64,000 nucleotides of DNA from Linum tenue (taxonomy: Eukaryota > Streptophyta > Magnoliopsida > Malpighiales > Linaceae), in NCBI GenBank assembly GCA_946122785.1, contig CAMGYJ010000002.1, positions 40,078,495 to 40,142,494 of the forward strand, given 5' to 3'. Of the stretch, positions 21,395 to 32,138 are shown in pieces. Both the position numbers and the translations under genes were made by a program. Positions within the stretch are counted from its first letter, which is position 1; every line of letters starts with the position of its first letter. The notes under the pieces were generated by a model. That model saw only the letters and a list, made by a program, of their open reading frames with translations. It was not told the DNA's origin and made no database searches.

Positions 21395-24300
21395 CGATCC
21401 TAGCTTGGAATTGCAGGGGATTGGGAGCTCCCCTGACAATTCCCACGCTCAAGGATACTTTGATCAAGGAAGCTCCTTTGCTGGTGTGCTTGAGTGAAAC
21501 AAGGAATGGTGATGAATTCGTGATTGAACAGCTCGGCTTCCTCGGGTTCCCGGAGGAGCGTGTACATAGTGTTGCTAGGAACGGCAGCGGATTAGCCCTT
21601 GCCTGGTCTTCTCATCTTATTGTGTCCATCTCAGTAGAAGGGTCTGGTTTTTTATTTGTAGAATGTGAACATCAGTTCTTAGGGAGATTTGGTGTCGTGT
21701 TTGTTCACTTGCATTGCGATGTAGCCCATCGGCAGTTTCAACTTAATGAAATTTCATATCTTGTTGCGTCGTATGATGATCCTGTGCTAGTCCTAGGGGA
21801 CTTTAATTGTGTGCTTGCAAGTGTTGAGAAACAAGGTGGACGTACTCCTACTCCTGCTGCCCTCTCCCAACTTAATTTGTTTTTGGATGCAGGGGGTTTG
21901 CAGGATTTGGGATTTATTGGTCCGCCGTTCACATGGACTAATCGGCAATCAAACGGTGACCACATTCAATCCCGACTTGATAGATGTTTGGTTAATAATG
22001 CTGTGCTTTCTCTGTGGCCAGATATCCAGGTTCATCATCTATCCGATAGAGGCTCCGATCATAGAATGTTGTTGATCAAGTTCGAGCATTCTGATTCCCG
22101 CCGCACTCGACGATTTCACTATGATTACCGCTGGAACACAAATCCAGCTGTGCCGGATCTTGTTCGCTCAGCGTGGGCTCAACCTGTATCGGGGACTGCA
22201 CTGTTCAAAGTACAAACACGGTTGAAGAATACCCGCCACCGGCTGCTGAACTGGGCCAAGGACGGGACAACCAACTCTGCTAGGCAGATTCGTGAGATCA
22301 AGGGCGAGATTGATCTGGCCAGGGATGCTCTGACAGTCGACTGGGTACTTATTGGCCATATGGAAACTCGGCTTGGTGAGGCTTATAGACAGGAAGAATT
22401 GTACTGGAAACAGAAGTCAAGGAATCATTGGCTGCATGGTGGGGATGCAAACACGCATTACTTCCACTCGACGACGATGCAACGACGACGATCCAACTTC
22501 ATTCCACAGCTGCGCGACGAACGAGGTGATCTTCATTCTGCCGAGCCAATTAAGGGGGGTATTTCAGTTTCATATTTTGAATCTCTGTTCAATTCGAATG
22601 GTGTGGACCCTTATGATTTTGTAAGGAGTTTAAATCTCCCTATCAGAATTTCAGTTGCTATGAATGAAAAGCTTACCATGCAGGTTACTCGTGAGGAAAT
22701 TAGGCAGGCCATTTTTTCTATTGGACAGGGACAATCTCCGGGATCGGATGGGTTCACGGCAGGATTTTACCAACGGTTTTGGGCTGAAATAGGGGCGGAT
22801 GTCTCGGAGGCCATTCTTTCCTTCTTCCAAACTGGTAGGCTATTACATAGCATCAACCATACGCTGCTGACTCTCCTGCCGAAGGTAACAAATGCAGACT
22901 CAATGAGACAAATGAGACCTATTGGCCTCTGCCAGGTTTTGTATAAAATCATTGCAAAAATTTTATCCACCCGGTTAAGTAACATTCTGCCATTGATTAT
23001 TAGTCCTTACCAAAACGGTTTTATTCGAGGCCGCTGTATTACTGATAATATTCTTCTGGGCCAAGAAGTGATGCAGTTTCTGAAAACTAAGATTCGGGGT
23101 CACGACAAATGGATGGCTTTGAAGCTAGATATGGAGAAAGCTTACGACCGTGTAGAATGGGAGTTCCTCTTTCAGGTCATGCAGGCCTTCGGATTCTGTG
23201 AAAAGTGGATGACTTGGATTAAAGCATGTGTAACGACTGTTCACTTCTCAGTTCTTCTGAACGGGACTCAGTATGGCTTCTTTCAACCGCAGCGGGGTAT
23301 ACGTCAGGGAGACCCTTTGTCGCCATTGCTTTTTGCCATTTATACGGAAGGTTTCGCCTCTAAGATAGCTCAAGAGGTAGCTTCTGCATCTCTTCATGAA
23401 TTACGCATCCACAGGTCAGCCCCTCCCTTATCTCATCTATTTTTTGCCGATGACTCATACTTGTTCCTTCGTGCCTCGATTCCTGAATGTGCCAACTTGC
23501 TGCATATCTTGTCCGAATATGAATTAGTCAGTGGACAGCGAGTTAATTTGCATAAGTCTGCAGTTTGTGTGAGTGGTAATGTTACTAACGAGGAGCTACA
23601 AGCAATTAGCTCTTTCCTAGGAGTTAGTGTTTTGCAGGCTGAAGACAAATACCTAGGGCTGCCCTCACAGATTGGCAGATCCAAATCGCTGACTTTTCAA
23701 TTCATTGAGGAGGCCCTGGCTGCTCGGGTTCGCAATTGGAAGACAAAGGCCTTATCCTTGGCGGGTAAAGAAGTGGTGATAAAGGCTATTGGTGCAGCTG
23801 GCCCAATCTATGCGATGTCGGCATTCCGATTGCCCCAGGAAACCTGTCGTCGGTGCAATGGTCAACTGTCGAGATATTGGTGGGCGGGACAAGATAAGGA
23901 AAGGGGTATCCATTGGGTATCTTGGGGTGCTCTCTGTCAGAGTAAATTCAGGGGAGGCCTTGGTTTTCGGGATTTCAACAAGTTCAATATAGCTCTTCTG
24001 GCCAAGCAGGCATGGCGAGTCTTCCTCAACCCGTCCAGCCATCTTGCTCGCATTTACAAGGCCCGTTACCACCCGAATCATGAATTCCTGGATGCGACAG
24101 CAGGGTCTAGACCCTCTTGGGCATGGCAAGGCCTCTTGGAAGGGAAGGCTCTACTCAAACGAGGACTTCGGTGGCAAGTGGGAAATGGTTCACGGATCAA
24201 GGTACTGCAGGATGTATGGCTCCCTTCTACGCCTCCATCATGTCCTACATTGAAACCAGGTTCACCACCCTGTCCTCTTCTTGTCTCTGATCTCATCTGT

Positions 24301-25506
24301 GCTAACTCACATTTATGGAACAAAGCTCTATTGGAAGAGTTGTTCTCTCCGGAAAGTGTCGCTCTTATACTGTCTATCCCTTTGCCCACTGTTCACACCC
24401 ATGACAGATTGATTTGGCATTACTCATCTTCTGGTGTATATACTGTTAAGACAGGCTATCATTTTTTGTCAACTGAGCATAATAATCTCCACCCGCCGCC
24501 TGCTCTTCCTTTTGATGACCGCTTTTGGAAACTGCTTTGGAGCCTTCCACTACCACCAAAACTGAAGTTCTTTTTCTGGCGTGTTGTCCGTGGGTTCCTT
24601 CCACTACAAACTGTCCTTTTCGCGAAGACTCTAGCCTCGGACTCGACATGCCCGATCTGTGATGCGGGATCGGAGTCCTTCCCCCACTTTTTCTTTGATT
24701 GCAGGGTTGCTAAGGGATTATGGCAGCTGGCAGGACAGGAACATCTTCGGGCGGCCTTGTGCGAACTGGAACCGGATGAGGCATGGCATCATTTGCTATT
24801 TGAGCAACACCTCTCCAAAACTGAGATTGCAGACGTTGTATTCCTCCTATGGAGAATTTGGAAAGCTAGGTGCTGGGCGGTTCACTCATACATCCAATAC
24901 TTACCACAGGCCCTAATTCGTCAGCTACAACACCAGGTGAGCGAATGGAAGGAGGCAGCGGATGCAAGGCAGCCAGCTATACGCAATGCTACAGGGCGGA
25001 TTTCTTCATCGTCGACAGGGCGAATTGGCCAGGGCGACTCGGCGACAGAAGCATCTTCTCTGGAAGTCATACATATTTGGTTTGATGGTGCAGCTAAAAA
25101 GAATCACGGTGGCAGCATTGGTTTCGTTGGCTTTCAAGGTACAAGTACCCTTCTCTTTGCTTTTGGCAAGGCATATTCCGACATATCTGATCCTTTTGTT
25201 ATGGAATGTTTAGCTCTTAGAGATGCTTTACAATGGTGCTTATCACATGGTTTTGTTGTTGCCAAATTGCATGGGGATTCTCAACAATTGATTCAACGGA
25301 TGGTGCGACGGGATTTCTCACATGATCGATGCGGAGCGATTCTCGAGGATACAAGAGAGTTGGCGTCACATTTCACCTTCATTTCATTTTGCTTTGTCTC
25401 TCGTCGACTTAATAGGGCCGCCCATCTTGTGGCACAAAAAGCCCTTTCATCGGGAGCTCGACGATTAGTCGACTCCCGCGCTCTTCTATCTTCTATGTAT
25501 GACTGA
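21391..25506 (+). CDS. L1 ORF2: AP-endonuclease, reverse transcriptase, zf-RVT, RNase H (1371 aa)
   Basis: Enzyme for target-primed reverse transcription. Residues 1-230 form the EEP endonuclease: AWNCRGLG near the start, SETRNGDE, the catalytic GDFN near residue 135, and SDRGSDH near 225. RT spans about 480-740 with MALKLDMEKAYDRV (motif A), RGIRQGDPLSPLLFAIY (motif B) and FFADDSYLF (F-A-D-D, about residue 684). The zf-RVT region (FWKLLWSLPLPPKLKFFFW, then C-P-I-C and H-x4-C) is at about 1045-1110. An RNase H domain closes the protein from residue about 1229: WFDGAAKKNHGG, an E in MECLALRDAL, D in HGDSQQ, and a final RAAH, so the expected D-E-D set is present. No disabling change is visible. 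Confidence 0.93.
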   Translation: MTILAWNCRGLGAPLTIPTLKDTLIKEAPLLVCLSETRNGDEFVIEQLGFLGFPEERVHSVARNGSGLALAWSSHLIVSISVEGSGFLFVECEHQFLGRFGVVFVHLHCDVAHRQFQLNEISYLVASYDDPVLVLGDFNCVLASVEKQGGRTPTPAALSQLNLFLDAGGLQDLGFIGPPFTWTNRQSNGDHIQSRLDRCLVNNAVLSLWPDIQVHHLSDRGSDHRMLLIKFEHSDSRRTRRFHYDYRWNTNPAVPDLVRSAWAQPVSGTALFKVQTRLKNTRHRLLNWAKDGTTNSARQIREIKGEIDLARDALTVDWVLIGHMETRLGEAYRQEELYWKQKSRNHWLHGGDANTHYFHSTTMQRRRSNFIPQLRDERGDLHSAEPIKGGISVSYFESLFNSNGVDPYDFVRSLNLPIRISVAMNEKLTMQVTREEIRQAIFSIGQGQSPGSDGFTAGFYQRFWAEIGADVSEAILSFFQTGRLLHSINHTLLTLLPKVTNADSMRQMRPIGLCQVLYKIIAKILSTRLSNILPLIISPYQNGFIRGRCITDNILLGQEVMQFLKTKIRGHDKWMALKLDMEKAYDRVEWEFLFQVMQAFGFCEKWMTWIKACVTTVHFSVLLNGTQYGFFQPQRGIRQGDPLSPLLFAIYTEGFASKIAQEVASASLHELRIHRSAPPLSHLFFADDSYLFLRASIPECANLLHILSEYELVSGQRVNLHKSAVCVSGNVTNEELQAISSFLGVSVLQAEDKYLGLPSQIGRSKSLTFQFIEEALAARVRNWKTKALSLAGKEVVIKAIGAAGPIYAMSAFRLPQETCRRCNGQLSRYWWAGQDKERGIHWVSWGALCQSKFRGGLGFRDFNKFNIALLAKQAWRVFLNPSSHLARIYKARYHPNHEFLDATAGSRPSWAWQGLLEGKALLKRGLRWQVGNGSRIKVLQDVWLPSTPPSCPTLKPGSPPCPLLVSDLICANSHLWNKALLEELFSPESVALILSIPLPTVHTHDRLIWHYSSSGVYTVKTGYHFLSTEHNNLHPPPALPFDDRFWKLLWSLPLPPKLKFFFWRVVRGFLPLQTVLFAKTLASDSTCPICDAGSESFPHFFFDCRVAKGLWQLAGQEHLRAALCELEPDEAWHHLLFEQHLSKTEIADVVFLLWRIWKARCWAVHSYIQYLPQALIRQLQHQVSEWKEAADARQPAIRNATGRISSSSTGRIGQGDSATEASSLEVIHIWFDGAAKKNHGGSIGFVGFQGTSTLLFAFGKAYSDISDPFVMECLALRDALQWCLSHGFVVAKLHGDSQQLIQRMVRRDFSHDRCGAILEDTRELASHFTFISFCFVSRRLNRAAHLVAQKALSSGARRLVDSRALLSSMYD

Positions 25507-25822
25507 ACTGTTACCGCTAATTTTGACAAAAAAAAAAAAAAAAAATACCAATTGACTCAACAACCCAGGAGGCCAAGACTAAGCTTAGATTTGCCCGCAT
25601 GGCATTTGCTAAACCAGCCAACTTGGAAAAAGAACGAAAGAAGAGTAGTTGGACTGAGATTATTTTTCCACAAAGAGGAAAAGTCGCCTTCCATTGCTTC
25701 AGACGCACCAAAAAAAATAAGAGACAAAGAGTCGGCTACGATTGTTGTAGGACGGAGAATTAACATCGCGGCTTGAGTGGTCGGTCGTCTCGTCAGATAC
25801 GAAAACCAAAGGGAAGAAAAGC

Positions 25823-27940
25823 ATGGCTGTGCAGTTCAATGGCAGCAGCTGTCTTGTGGCGAAATCAATCTCACCTGCGCTATCGCCGCCATTGCCGCCT
25901 GGGTTTCGTAAGTTGACCGGCGGTAAGTTTGGTGGTTTCGGCAAGGTGCGGCTAGTGTATGCAGTTGGCGCTGGAGCAGGGAGCAGCAGCAATGATGGAA
26001 GCATCAAGAAGAAGAACGTACCTAATTCCAATTATGTGGTGCCTCTCGACAAATCATTTTCTTTCTCCCAATCTTCTTGTATAACTCGGCCACTCGCCGA
26101 GATCTTACGTGATCTGAACAAGAGGATCCCGGACAACATAATCAAGCCTTCCCAACCTTCAACATCCATTCCATGGTATTGGGTTTTCCCAAATCTGCAG
26201 TTTGTTGGTGACCTTAGTATTCCTAAATCCCTAATACACCACCACTGATCTGTTCTTGTAATTGATCCTCTTTCATAGGTACCACGCCAACCGCATGTTA
26301 AGCTTCTATGCCCCAGGTATGCCATTGTTCTCTGCTTCTCCCTTTCATTTCATTCATGCTGCTATCTCATCATTCAGGCCTGATACATTCTTCATTGGCA
26401 CTTAAAAATCAGGATTTAGTGTGCTTCACTCCTCTATTTGACCCTAACTTCTCCCTTATCAACAGTTTGTATATATACCCTTTCGTAAGTTTTGATGGTC
26501 ACTTTGTAGTTCTAGTTCCTCAAATTTCTAAAGATGTCCGACCAGATGCCGCATACAATGCTTCCAAATGTTGAATTTGCAAACTTGTCACCTGCCTCTG
26601 CTTGTGCTTCTTGTTGAGTTCCTGTCTCTTTTGTGTGGGTCTGTTCCGTCGCAAATTGGCTGAGAACACAGCATATACTTGTAGCCTCTTTTACACCTTC
26701 AATTCGTTTCACTGCCAAGTTAGCATTCTGATGGTTTCTGTGATCCTATCCATGCTGGTGTGCAGCAGTACCATATATTGCCCATATGCTAAGTAGGGAG
26801 ATAAATTTTGGTACTATATTATTGCTGGAAGATGCGCCTATATGTGGTGATAGTTGACACAGTTATCCTGCAGAAATTGTAATCTTTTGGTCTCTAAATC
26901 GAGCTGTTTCTTGTTTGCGCTTTAAGTTATCTTTTGTTAAGGCAGACTTTAGAATTTCTTCACTACGTAATAATGACATTGTTGATTGCCAATTGGATAG
27001 GATGGTGCGGAGAAATAAGGGATGTTATATTCTCAGACAATGGTAGTGTTACTGTGGTTTACCGTGTTACCATACGCGGATCCGACGGAGAGGTATGATT
27101 CTGATTCCTTGTACTGTACTTACTATGCGTTATCTGCCCCTTTCTAGCTGTGTGGCAAAATTGGCGATTGGTTAAGTATCAAGGATACCAGCCAACGGCA
27201 CTACTTGTTGTCAGTATACTAGGTTATACTTTGAATGGTGTTCTGGTTCTTGGCTTATAACAGCAGTTGATGACAACCTTCTTAAGTGGTTTTGGTTTAT
27301 AACCTATAGGGACACCGATTAGCTCCTTCCTTTGCCTCGTGAAAAATGTAATTCATAGAAGTACCAATAGGGCCACCTATGAGCTCCTTCCTTTGCCTTG
27401 TGAGAAATGTAATTCATAGATGACAATCTGAATGCCGAATGATGGACTAATCCTAGGACTAAAAGTAATGCATATAGTTCAGGATGTGTTCTGTACTTGG
27501 TGTAGGTGGTAATTGAATATTATACGTGACCTGCCAAGTTTGGAGTTAGGACCTGATGTTTGTTCTTCATAGTTCTGTGAATTACTGGTCGTTATTGATC
27601 CTTGGGCTGCTTTGAACATTTATGGAATAACAATGAGGAGCTTCACTAAAAGGAAATTGGCAATAGGTACCTGAGAGGTAGAAGGGAAAAAATGAATCAC
27701 AAATGTGGATTGGCGATATTGCAATGAAATACTTGGCTAAGGAAATTCAGAGAAGTCTGCGGTTTCCTTTTGGCTGACTGATGTAATATGTTACTGATGC
27801 AGGCACACCGCGAGTCAAGTGGCACAGTGTCACCGATCGATGGCGACATTGCTGATCCTGTAGCAGCAGCTGAAGAAATAGCTTTCTGCAGAGCGTGTGC
27901 TAGGTTTGGACTTGGCTTGTATCTATACCATGAAGAATAG
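25823..27940 (+). CDS. RAD52-2: RAD52-like DNA-binding protein, chloroplast type (206 aa, 4 exons)
   Basis: Plant homologue of the RAD52 N-terminal domain (RAD52-2/ODB2), which binds single-stranded DNA and promotes annealing during organelle recombination repair. Exons: 25823-26175, 26279-26316, 27001-27092 and 27803-27940. All introns are GT-AG and the joined frame is 207 codons with TAG. Residues 1-60 are Ser-, Arg- and Gly-rich with few acids, a plausible plastid transit peptide. The core contains SIPWYHANRMLSFYAPGWCGEI, VTVVYRVTIRGSDGEAHRESSGTV, and the C-terminal EEIAFCRACARFGLGLYLYHEE, which I recognise from plant RAD52 proteins. Nothing is broken. A full-length L1 lies in its 5' flank and an LTR element is inserted 196 bp after the stop. 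Confidence 0.88.
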
Positions 27941-28136
27941 AGAGTAGCCCCGCCAGGCCATGTGATAGATGAGGGTGTGATGTATGTCTGAGTCCTTTAT
28001 TATTACTATATTGTACACATTACTGATCTCTCGGGACTCAGCCAGCCAACAAACGTAAATAACTTGAAAGAAATGGTCACCTTTCAAATGTTCATTGATA
28101 TGTTCCAGTCCATTGTGCCTGATTTTAGTACAAGGC

Positions 28137-28530
28137 TGATAGAACTTGAGTACGAGCTCTACCGGTTGATTAGGGATTAGGATCAACTAGGGATTGATCC
28201 GGCTAATTGGGAAATGGGAAGGAGAGGTGAATTTGGGAATTGATCAGAAGAAGAGAGGAGGAGAGAGTTGCTGCCATCGGCAGCCAAGGAGGAGAAGAGG
28301 AAGAGAGTTTCGGCCGAGGCAGGGAAGAGAGAGGGAGATTAGGCAAATAGGTTTAGGTTTAATCTTGCTTAGTGGCCTAATCCCACTTACAAGTAATTTA
28401 TATAATAAATTGCTAATTCTCTACTGCTACCCGACATATAATTTATTCCCCAATTCCCGAAATAGTCTCAATAATCCGAAATAAAAACAATCCGATAAGT
28501 AATTAAAATGCTAAATACTAGTTTCTATCA
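28137..28530 (-). repeat. 3' LTR of the gag-only element
   Basis: Begins TGATAGAA and ends TTCTATCA on the plus strand: 8-bp inverted ends enclosing 394 bp. Matches 32139-32535 with scattered substitutions and small indels. Confidence 0.92.
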
Positions 28531-28546
28531 TCCCCTCTTCCTTCGG
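28531..28546 (-). other. Polypurine tract
   Basis: The minus strand reads GAAGGAAGAGGGGA directly before the 3' LTR start TGATAGAAAC. Confidence 0.8.
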
Positions 28547-28582
28547 AAACAACCTTGTCCTCAAGGTTGGTCCTCTAACTCA

Positions 28583-29335
28583 CTAGGTCTCCTTCTCGCC
28601 ATTCTCGTCGTCCTCTACCTCGTCCTCTGCTTCATCCTCCCATCGCCCAACTAGCATCATCAAATCCGGCTTCAGACACTGGTGCCCGATGGTGAATCGA
28701 CCATCACAATTGAAGCACTTGCCCTCCTGCCTCTTCTGCTCAATCTCGGCCTGTGAGAGCCGGTAGAACCCTTTTGGTATGGGCCGAGACCGTCCCCTGG
28801 TCACTGGTGCAGGGTTCCCGCTCCCGGCGCTCGCCCCTACTACATTTCCCGCCGCTGCTCCTCCTCCACTGCCTTCGCTCCCACTACTGCTCCCCCCTCC
28901 ACTTGGCCTAGTGTAACGACCAAGGGTACTCCTCCAACTAGCAAGTTCTTCTTCTTTGTGACCTGCAAGACGAAAAGCAGCCTTCAAAGAACCCGGCTTG
29001 AATACCCTGACTGCCGCCGCTATCTCGGGTTTTAGGCCCGCCATGCATAGCCCCACTAGGGTGTCCTCGGGAACTCCCTTGCACTGGTTCCTCAACTTGA
29101 AGAACTCTGCGCGGTAGGCAGCCACCGAACCAGTCTGCTTCAGCTTCGCGAGCTGCTCTGGAGCCCACCCTTCTGATTTCCCGAACTGGTAACAGAGCTC
29201 CTCCTGGAACATGGGCCAGTTGATCAATGTCGTGGCGGCCGCGTACGATCGCTCCATCCACTCCCACCACTGAAGCACATCACCTTCTAAATAGAAGGAC
29301 GCCAGGTAGGCCTTCCGTTCCTCAGGAATTGGGTG
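28583..29335 (-). CDS. Gag, capsid C-terminal part and zinc knuckle (interrupted by hAT at 29335)
   Basis: Structural protein that would form the particle around the retrotransposon RNA. The minus-strand frame reads IPEERKAYLASFYLEGDVLQ, WWEWMERS, FQEELCYQFGKSEGWAPEQL and SVAAYRAEFFKLRNQCKGVPED, all typical of the Gypsy Retrotrans_gag domain. A Gly/Ser-rich linker follows, then the knuckle CFNCDGRFTIGHQC, which has the C-x2-C...G-H-x-C form seen in chromovirus-type Gag. The tail is acidic (EDEAEDEVEDDENGEKET). The frame is uninterrupted over this whole part. The N-terminal part of the same protein resumes on the far side of the hAT, at 30761, where the words FNGQEDAGLWLYAAERWFQN lie just upstream. 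Confidence 0.88.
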   Translation of the reverse strand, partial: HPIPEERKAYLASFYLEGDVLQWWEWMERSYAAATTLINWPMFQEELCYQFGKSEGWAPEQLAKLKQTGSVAAYRAEFFKLRNQCKGVPEDTLVGLCMAGLKPEIAAAVRVFKPGSLKAAFRLAGHKEEELASWRSTLGRYTRPSGGGSSSGSEGSGGGAAAGNVVGASAGSGNPAPVTRGRSRPIPKGFYRLSQAEIEQKRQEGKCFNCDGRFTIGHQCLKPDLMMLVGRWEDEAEDEVEDDENGEKET

Positions 29336-30752
29336 CAGTGGCGTAGCCAGGATTTTATGTAAGGTGGGTCCGAATTTTTTTATATTGCAAGAAAAATTTG
29401 AGTCATTGTAGTTAGGGTTGTACATGGGTCGGTTGGTTCGGGTTTAACCATTTTAATCACCCGACCCATGCACTACGGTTAGGAAAATATTAAACCCAAA
29501 CCCAACCAAAAAAATTAAAACCCTACGGTTTGTTTTCAATTGGGTTGGATCGGGTTGGCGATATTTGTAAGTAAAAACCCAACCCAACACAAAATATGTA
29601 ATTATTCTACACCATAAAAATATTTTTATAACTAATTAAAATTTCAAACGAATAAACCGTGGTGAAAGGTATCGAAATTCACAAATGTTGTTTGAATTTT
29701 AATAAAATATAATTTACTTCAACATATGTCTATAATTTTTTTCACAATATTTGTTTAAATAGGCTAAATAGGTTATAAACAAACACATCCATAATACGTT
29801 ATTCTATTAAAATTGTACACAAGAAAAGAATTACGTGAATCATAGCTATATTAAATCTATGTCTAAATTTTAGGCCGATGAATGCATTAGATTAGGGAAA
29901 CCATGGGAGAAAAACATATCAAAATATCTTAATTTTCTTATAAGTATGGCTATATACGACATAAATAATTTTTGTACACGAACTCATACTAATAGTTGGA
30001 AACACGGGTTGGGTCGGGTTCGACGGGTTGTGTAATCCAAAATCCAAACCCAACCCAAAAGAGGCGGGTTGTACAGAAGAAAACTCTCACCCAATCCAAA
30101 ACCTTAGTTTTAGAGATAAATACGGGTGGGTTGGGTCGGGTTGGACGGGTGGGTCGGTTTGCGGGTGTATTTGTTCACCCCTAATTGCAGTGCCCCATAA
30201 TCTGTTCTCACATATTGACGAACTTGCATTCATATGATATCGATGTCAATATACCTTATAAAATAATCACTCATGATTTTGTCACCCATTAGATACCAAA
30301 GAGTGTTTTCACGTGGCTCATTGAAAATGTCATTTCAATACTTGTAGTGGAGCCTTAGTTAACAACAACAATAAGTTACTTCTTTCAATTACCATGATTC
30401 GAAAAATAACTCCTAATTCTATATAGTTTTAGACAATAGCTAGCCTATATTCACGTCAAAGTATACATATAATAATATAGTTGATGTTTAAAACCTGATA
30501 TATTGAATTTATTATTAGGATAAAAAGAATCTAGCGAGTTTTAACAAAAGAATGTTTGGCGAGATATAATGAATAAACCTGAAATGGTTGAACCACGATT
30601 AAACCACGTTTTCAATATAAAATATCCTACCATTGACTTGTCCAATGTAACTTTTGGTACAATTTTTAATCTAATCATTTAGGCGTACATATTTTCTCCC
30701 GAGCCAAGGTAGGTCCCGATACCCACCTCAGTATGCACTGGCTCCGCCACTG
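29336..30752. mobile_element. Outer hAT element inserted in gag
   Basis: Ends are CAGTGGCGTAGCCAGG and, reverse-complemented, CAGTGGCGGAGCCAG. The 8-bp duplication ATTGGGTG is perfect (29328-29335 and 30753-30760). The TIR is one I know from plant hAT elements. The element has no transposase ORF and contains a second hAT near its left end. Removing it and one duplication copy would make the gag reading continuous at this point. Confidence 0.93.
29413..30183. mobile_element. Inner hAT element nested in the outer hAT
   Basis: Ends TAGGGTTGTACATGGG and, reverse-complemented, TAGGGGTGAACAAATACACC. Flanking octamers ATTGTAGT (29405-29412) and ATTGCAGT (30184-30191) differ by one base. Subterminal arrays of CGGGTTGGGTCGGGTT lie at both ends, a pattern common in this hAT-like repeat family. 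No coding capacity. The mismatched duplication makes it older than, or less well preserved than, a fresh insert, yet it must postdate the outer hAT. Confidence 0.82.
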
Positions 30753-30760
30753 ATTGGGTG

Positions 30761-32103
30761 GTTCTGAAACCACCTCTCAGCTGCATATAACCAGAGACCT
30801 GCATCCTCTTGTCCATTGAATTTTGGAAACTCAATGGTAGGAGGCTTAGCTCGAAAGACTATCCCATCAGTACCCTCATAACTAGGATAGCTCGATCCAT
30901 ACCTATCGTTCCCTGGGGCCCTCCATGGCTGCCCCTGTGAGAATCCATGCCCCCTGCTCGGGTTTCCTGAGCCATAGTACCCCTGGTAGCCTCCTTGCTG
31001 GTCCGGATATCCCCCAGGAACGTCGTGCGGCCCATACGAGGCTCTCCAACAAGCCGATCCTCTGATGTCCGCGGCCTAGGCGACTGGTTGGTTGGGTTCG
31101 CTCGATGTTCGGTCTGACCCACCTCGGGCCGACCACTGCTGGCCCAACCGGGCCCGGGCCGACCTCCTTCGGGTTGACCACTGCTGGCCCGATCAGTATG
31201 GTCCACCCAGTCCCGGGCCGCCCAACCGGTTCAGCTACTCGGCTCGGTCCGCCACCCCTCTGATTCACCCTGGGATCGGCCCACTACGCCGAACGACCCA
31301 TCAGGCTGAACTCGCCCTCCTCGGGCTCGTCCCCCAGGTCCACCAATCTCGGCCCAATGGTGCTTCTTGCGATCTGATCCATCATCATGGGCCCAACAGT
31401 CTCCGGTGAGCCTTCCGTGTCATAGCCGGGCATCTTGCCCTTCCCTTTCCGGCCGCCAGCTCTTGGGCCGACGGTGTAGGTAACAGGCCAGGCCCGCCAC
31501 CCTGACCTAGCCTGCCGTGACCCGCACGCTCCGGAGTCGCCGTCGGGCCTCCCGCGCCACTCACCACCGGCGCCGCCTCCGACACCGCCGTCGGAGCGGC
31601 TGCCGCCGCTGCCCCGCCAATCGCGCCGCTGCCTCCAACACCGCCGCCGGAGCGGCTGCCGCCGCTGCCTGCCCCGAGCTCGCCGGCGTCGCCGTTCGCC
31701 GCTCCTCCACGCGCGCCGCCGGCCCGCCATCCTCACCTGTCGTCGGCCGCCATCGCCCCCATGCATCTCCACCATCAAGATATGGAGCGGATCGAGTCGG
31801 CTCCACACCCGCCGGGATTCCTCCAGCCGCTCCTGGCATTCTCGTTCCACCAGATCCACGAGGACGTCAAGGCGATGTTGCGCCGCCTCCTGATCAGTCA
31901 GGTCCTCCAACTCGCCATCCACCGGGCCGCGCGGAGCAGTGAGGGGAGGCCTCCCATGCGGAGCCTTAGCCGAGGGTTGCCGTCGGTCGGCGCCGCCTGG
32001 TTGACCTCCGGCAGGCCGCCCGCCGCCGCCGCTAGCTCCTGCGCCGCCGCTAGCTCCTGCGCCGCCTTCTCAGCCGCTACCTGTGACTTGGTGGAGACCA
32101 TGA
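30761..32103 (-). pseudogene. Gag N-terminal region, frameshifted
   Basis: The minus strand begins MVSTKSQVAAEKAAQELAAA at 32103, after the primer site. A frame change near 31990 leads to DGELEDLTDQEAAQHRLDVL and an Arg-rich stretch; further changes lead to a Gly/Pro-rich linker and finally to PPTIEFPKFNGQEDAGLWLY beside the hAT. At least two frameshifts are needed to read it through, so the copy cannot make full Gag. The GC-rich, Arg/Gly-rich middle part is unusual and could be repeat expansion. Confidence 0.7.
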
Positions 32104-32124
32104 TGCCAGTCGAAGGAAGGATTG

Positions 32125-32136
32125 GCTCTGATACCA
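32125..32136 (-). other. Primer binding site for initiator tRNA-Met
   Basis: The minus strand reads TGGTATCAGAGC two nucleotides inside the 5' LTR. This is the standard plant iMet primer site. Confidence 0.92.
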
Positions 32137-32138
32137 AT

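Larger units (their letters stand above)
20060..25545 (+). mobile_element. Full-length L1-clade LINE with both ORFs open
   Basis: Flanked by an 11-bp target duplication AAATACCAATT (20049-20059 and 25543-25553; the first As overlap the poly(A)). The 3' end is a run of 18 As at 25528-25545. ORF1 and ORF2 overlap by the four bases ATGA at 21391-21394. With no stop or frameshift in either ORF, matching flanks and an intact poly(A), this looks like a recent and possibly competent copy. The 5' UTR holds a 21-A run (20082-20102) and a CT-rich stretch. The element ends about 270 bp before the RAD52-2 ATG, in the same orientation. Confidence 0.93.

Noticed and set aside
21738..25213. Numerous short ORFs inside the L1 ORF2
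   Set aside because: Shadows of the 1371-codon ORF2 in other frames.
31284..31942. Overlapping plus- and minus-strand ORFs of 141-212 codons in the gag-only element
   Set aside because: The plus-strand frames are shadows of a GC-rich, Arg/Gly-rich gag linker; only the minus strand makes sense in the element.
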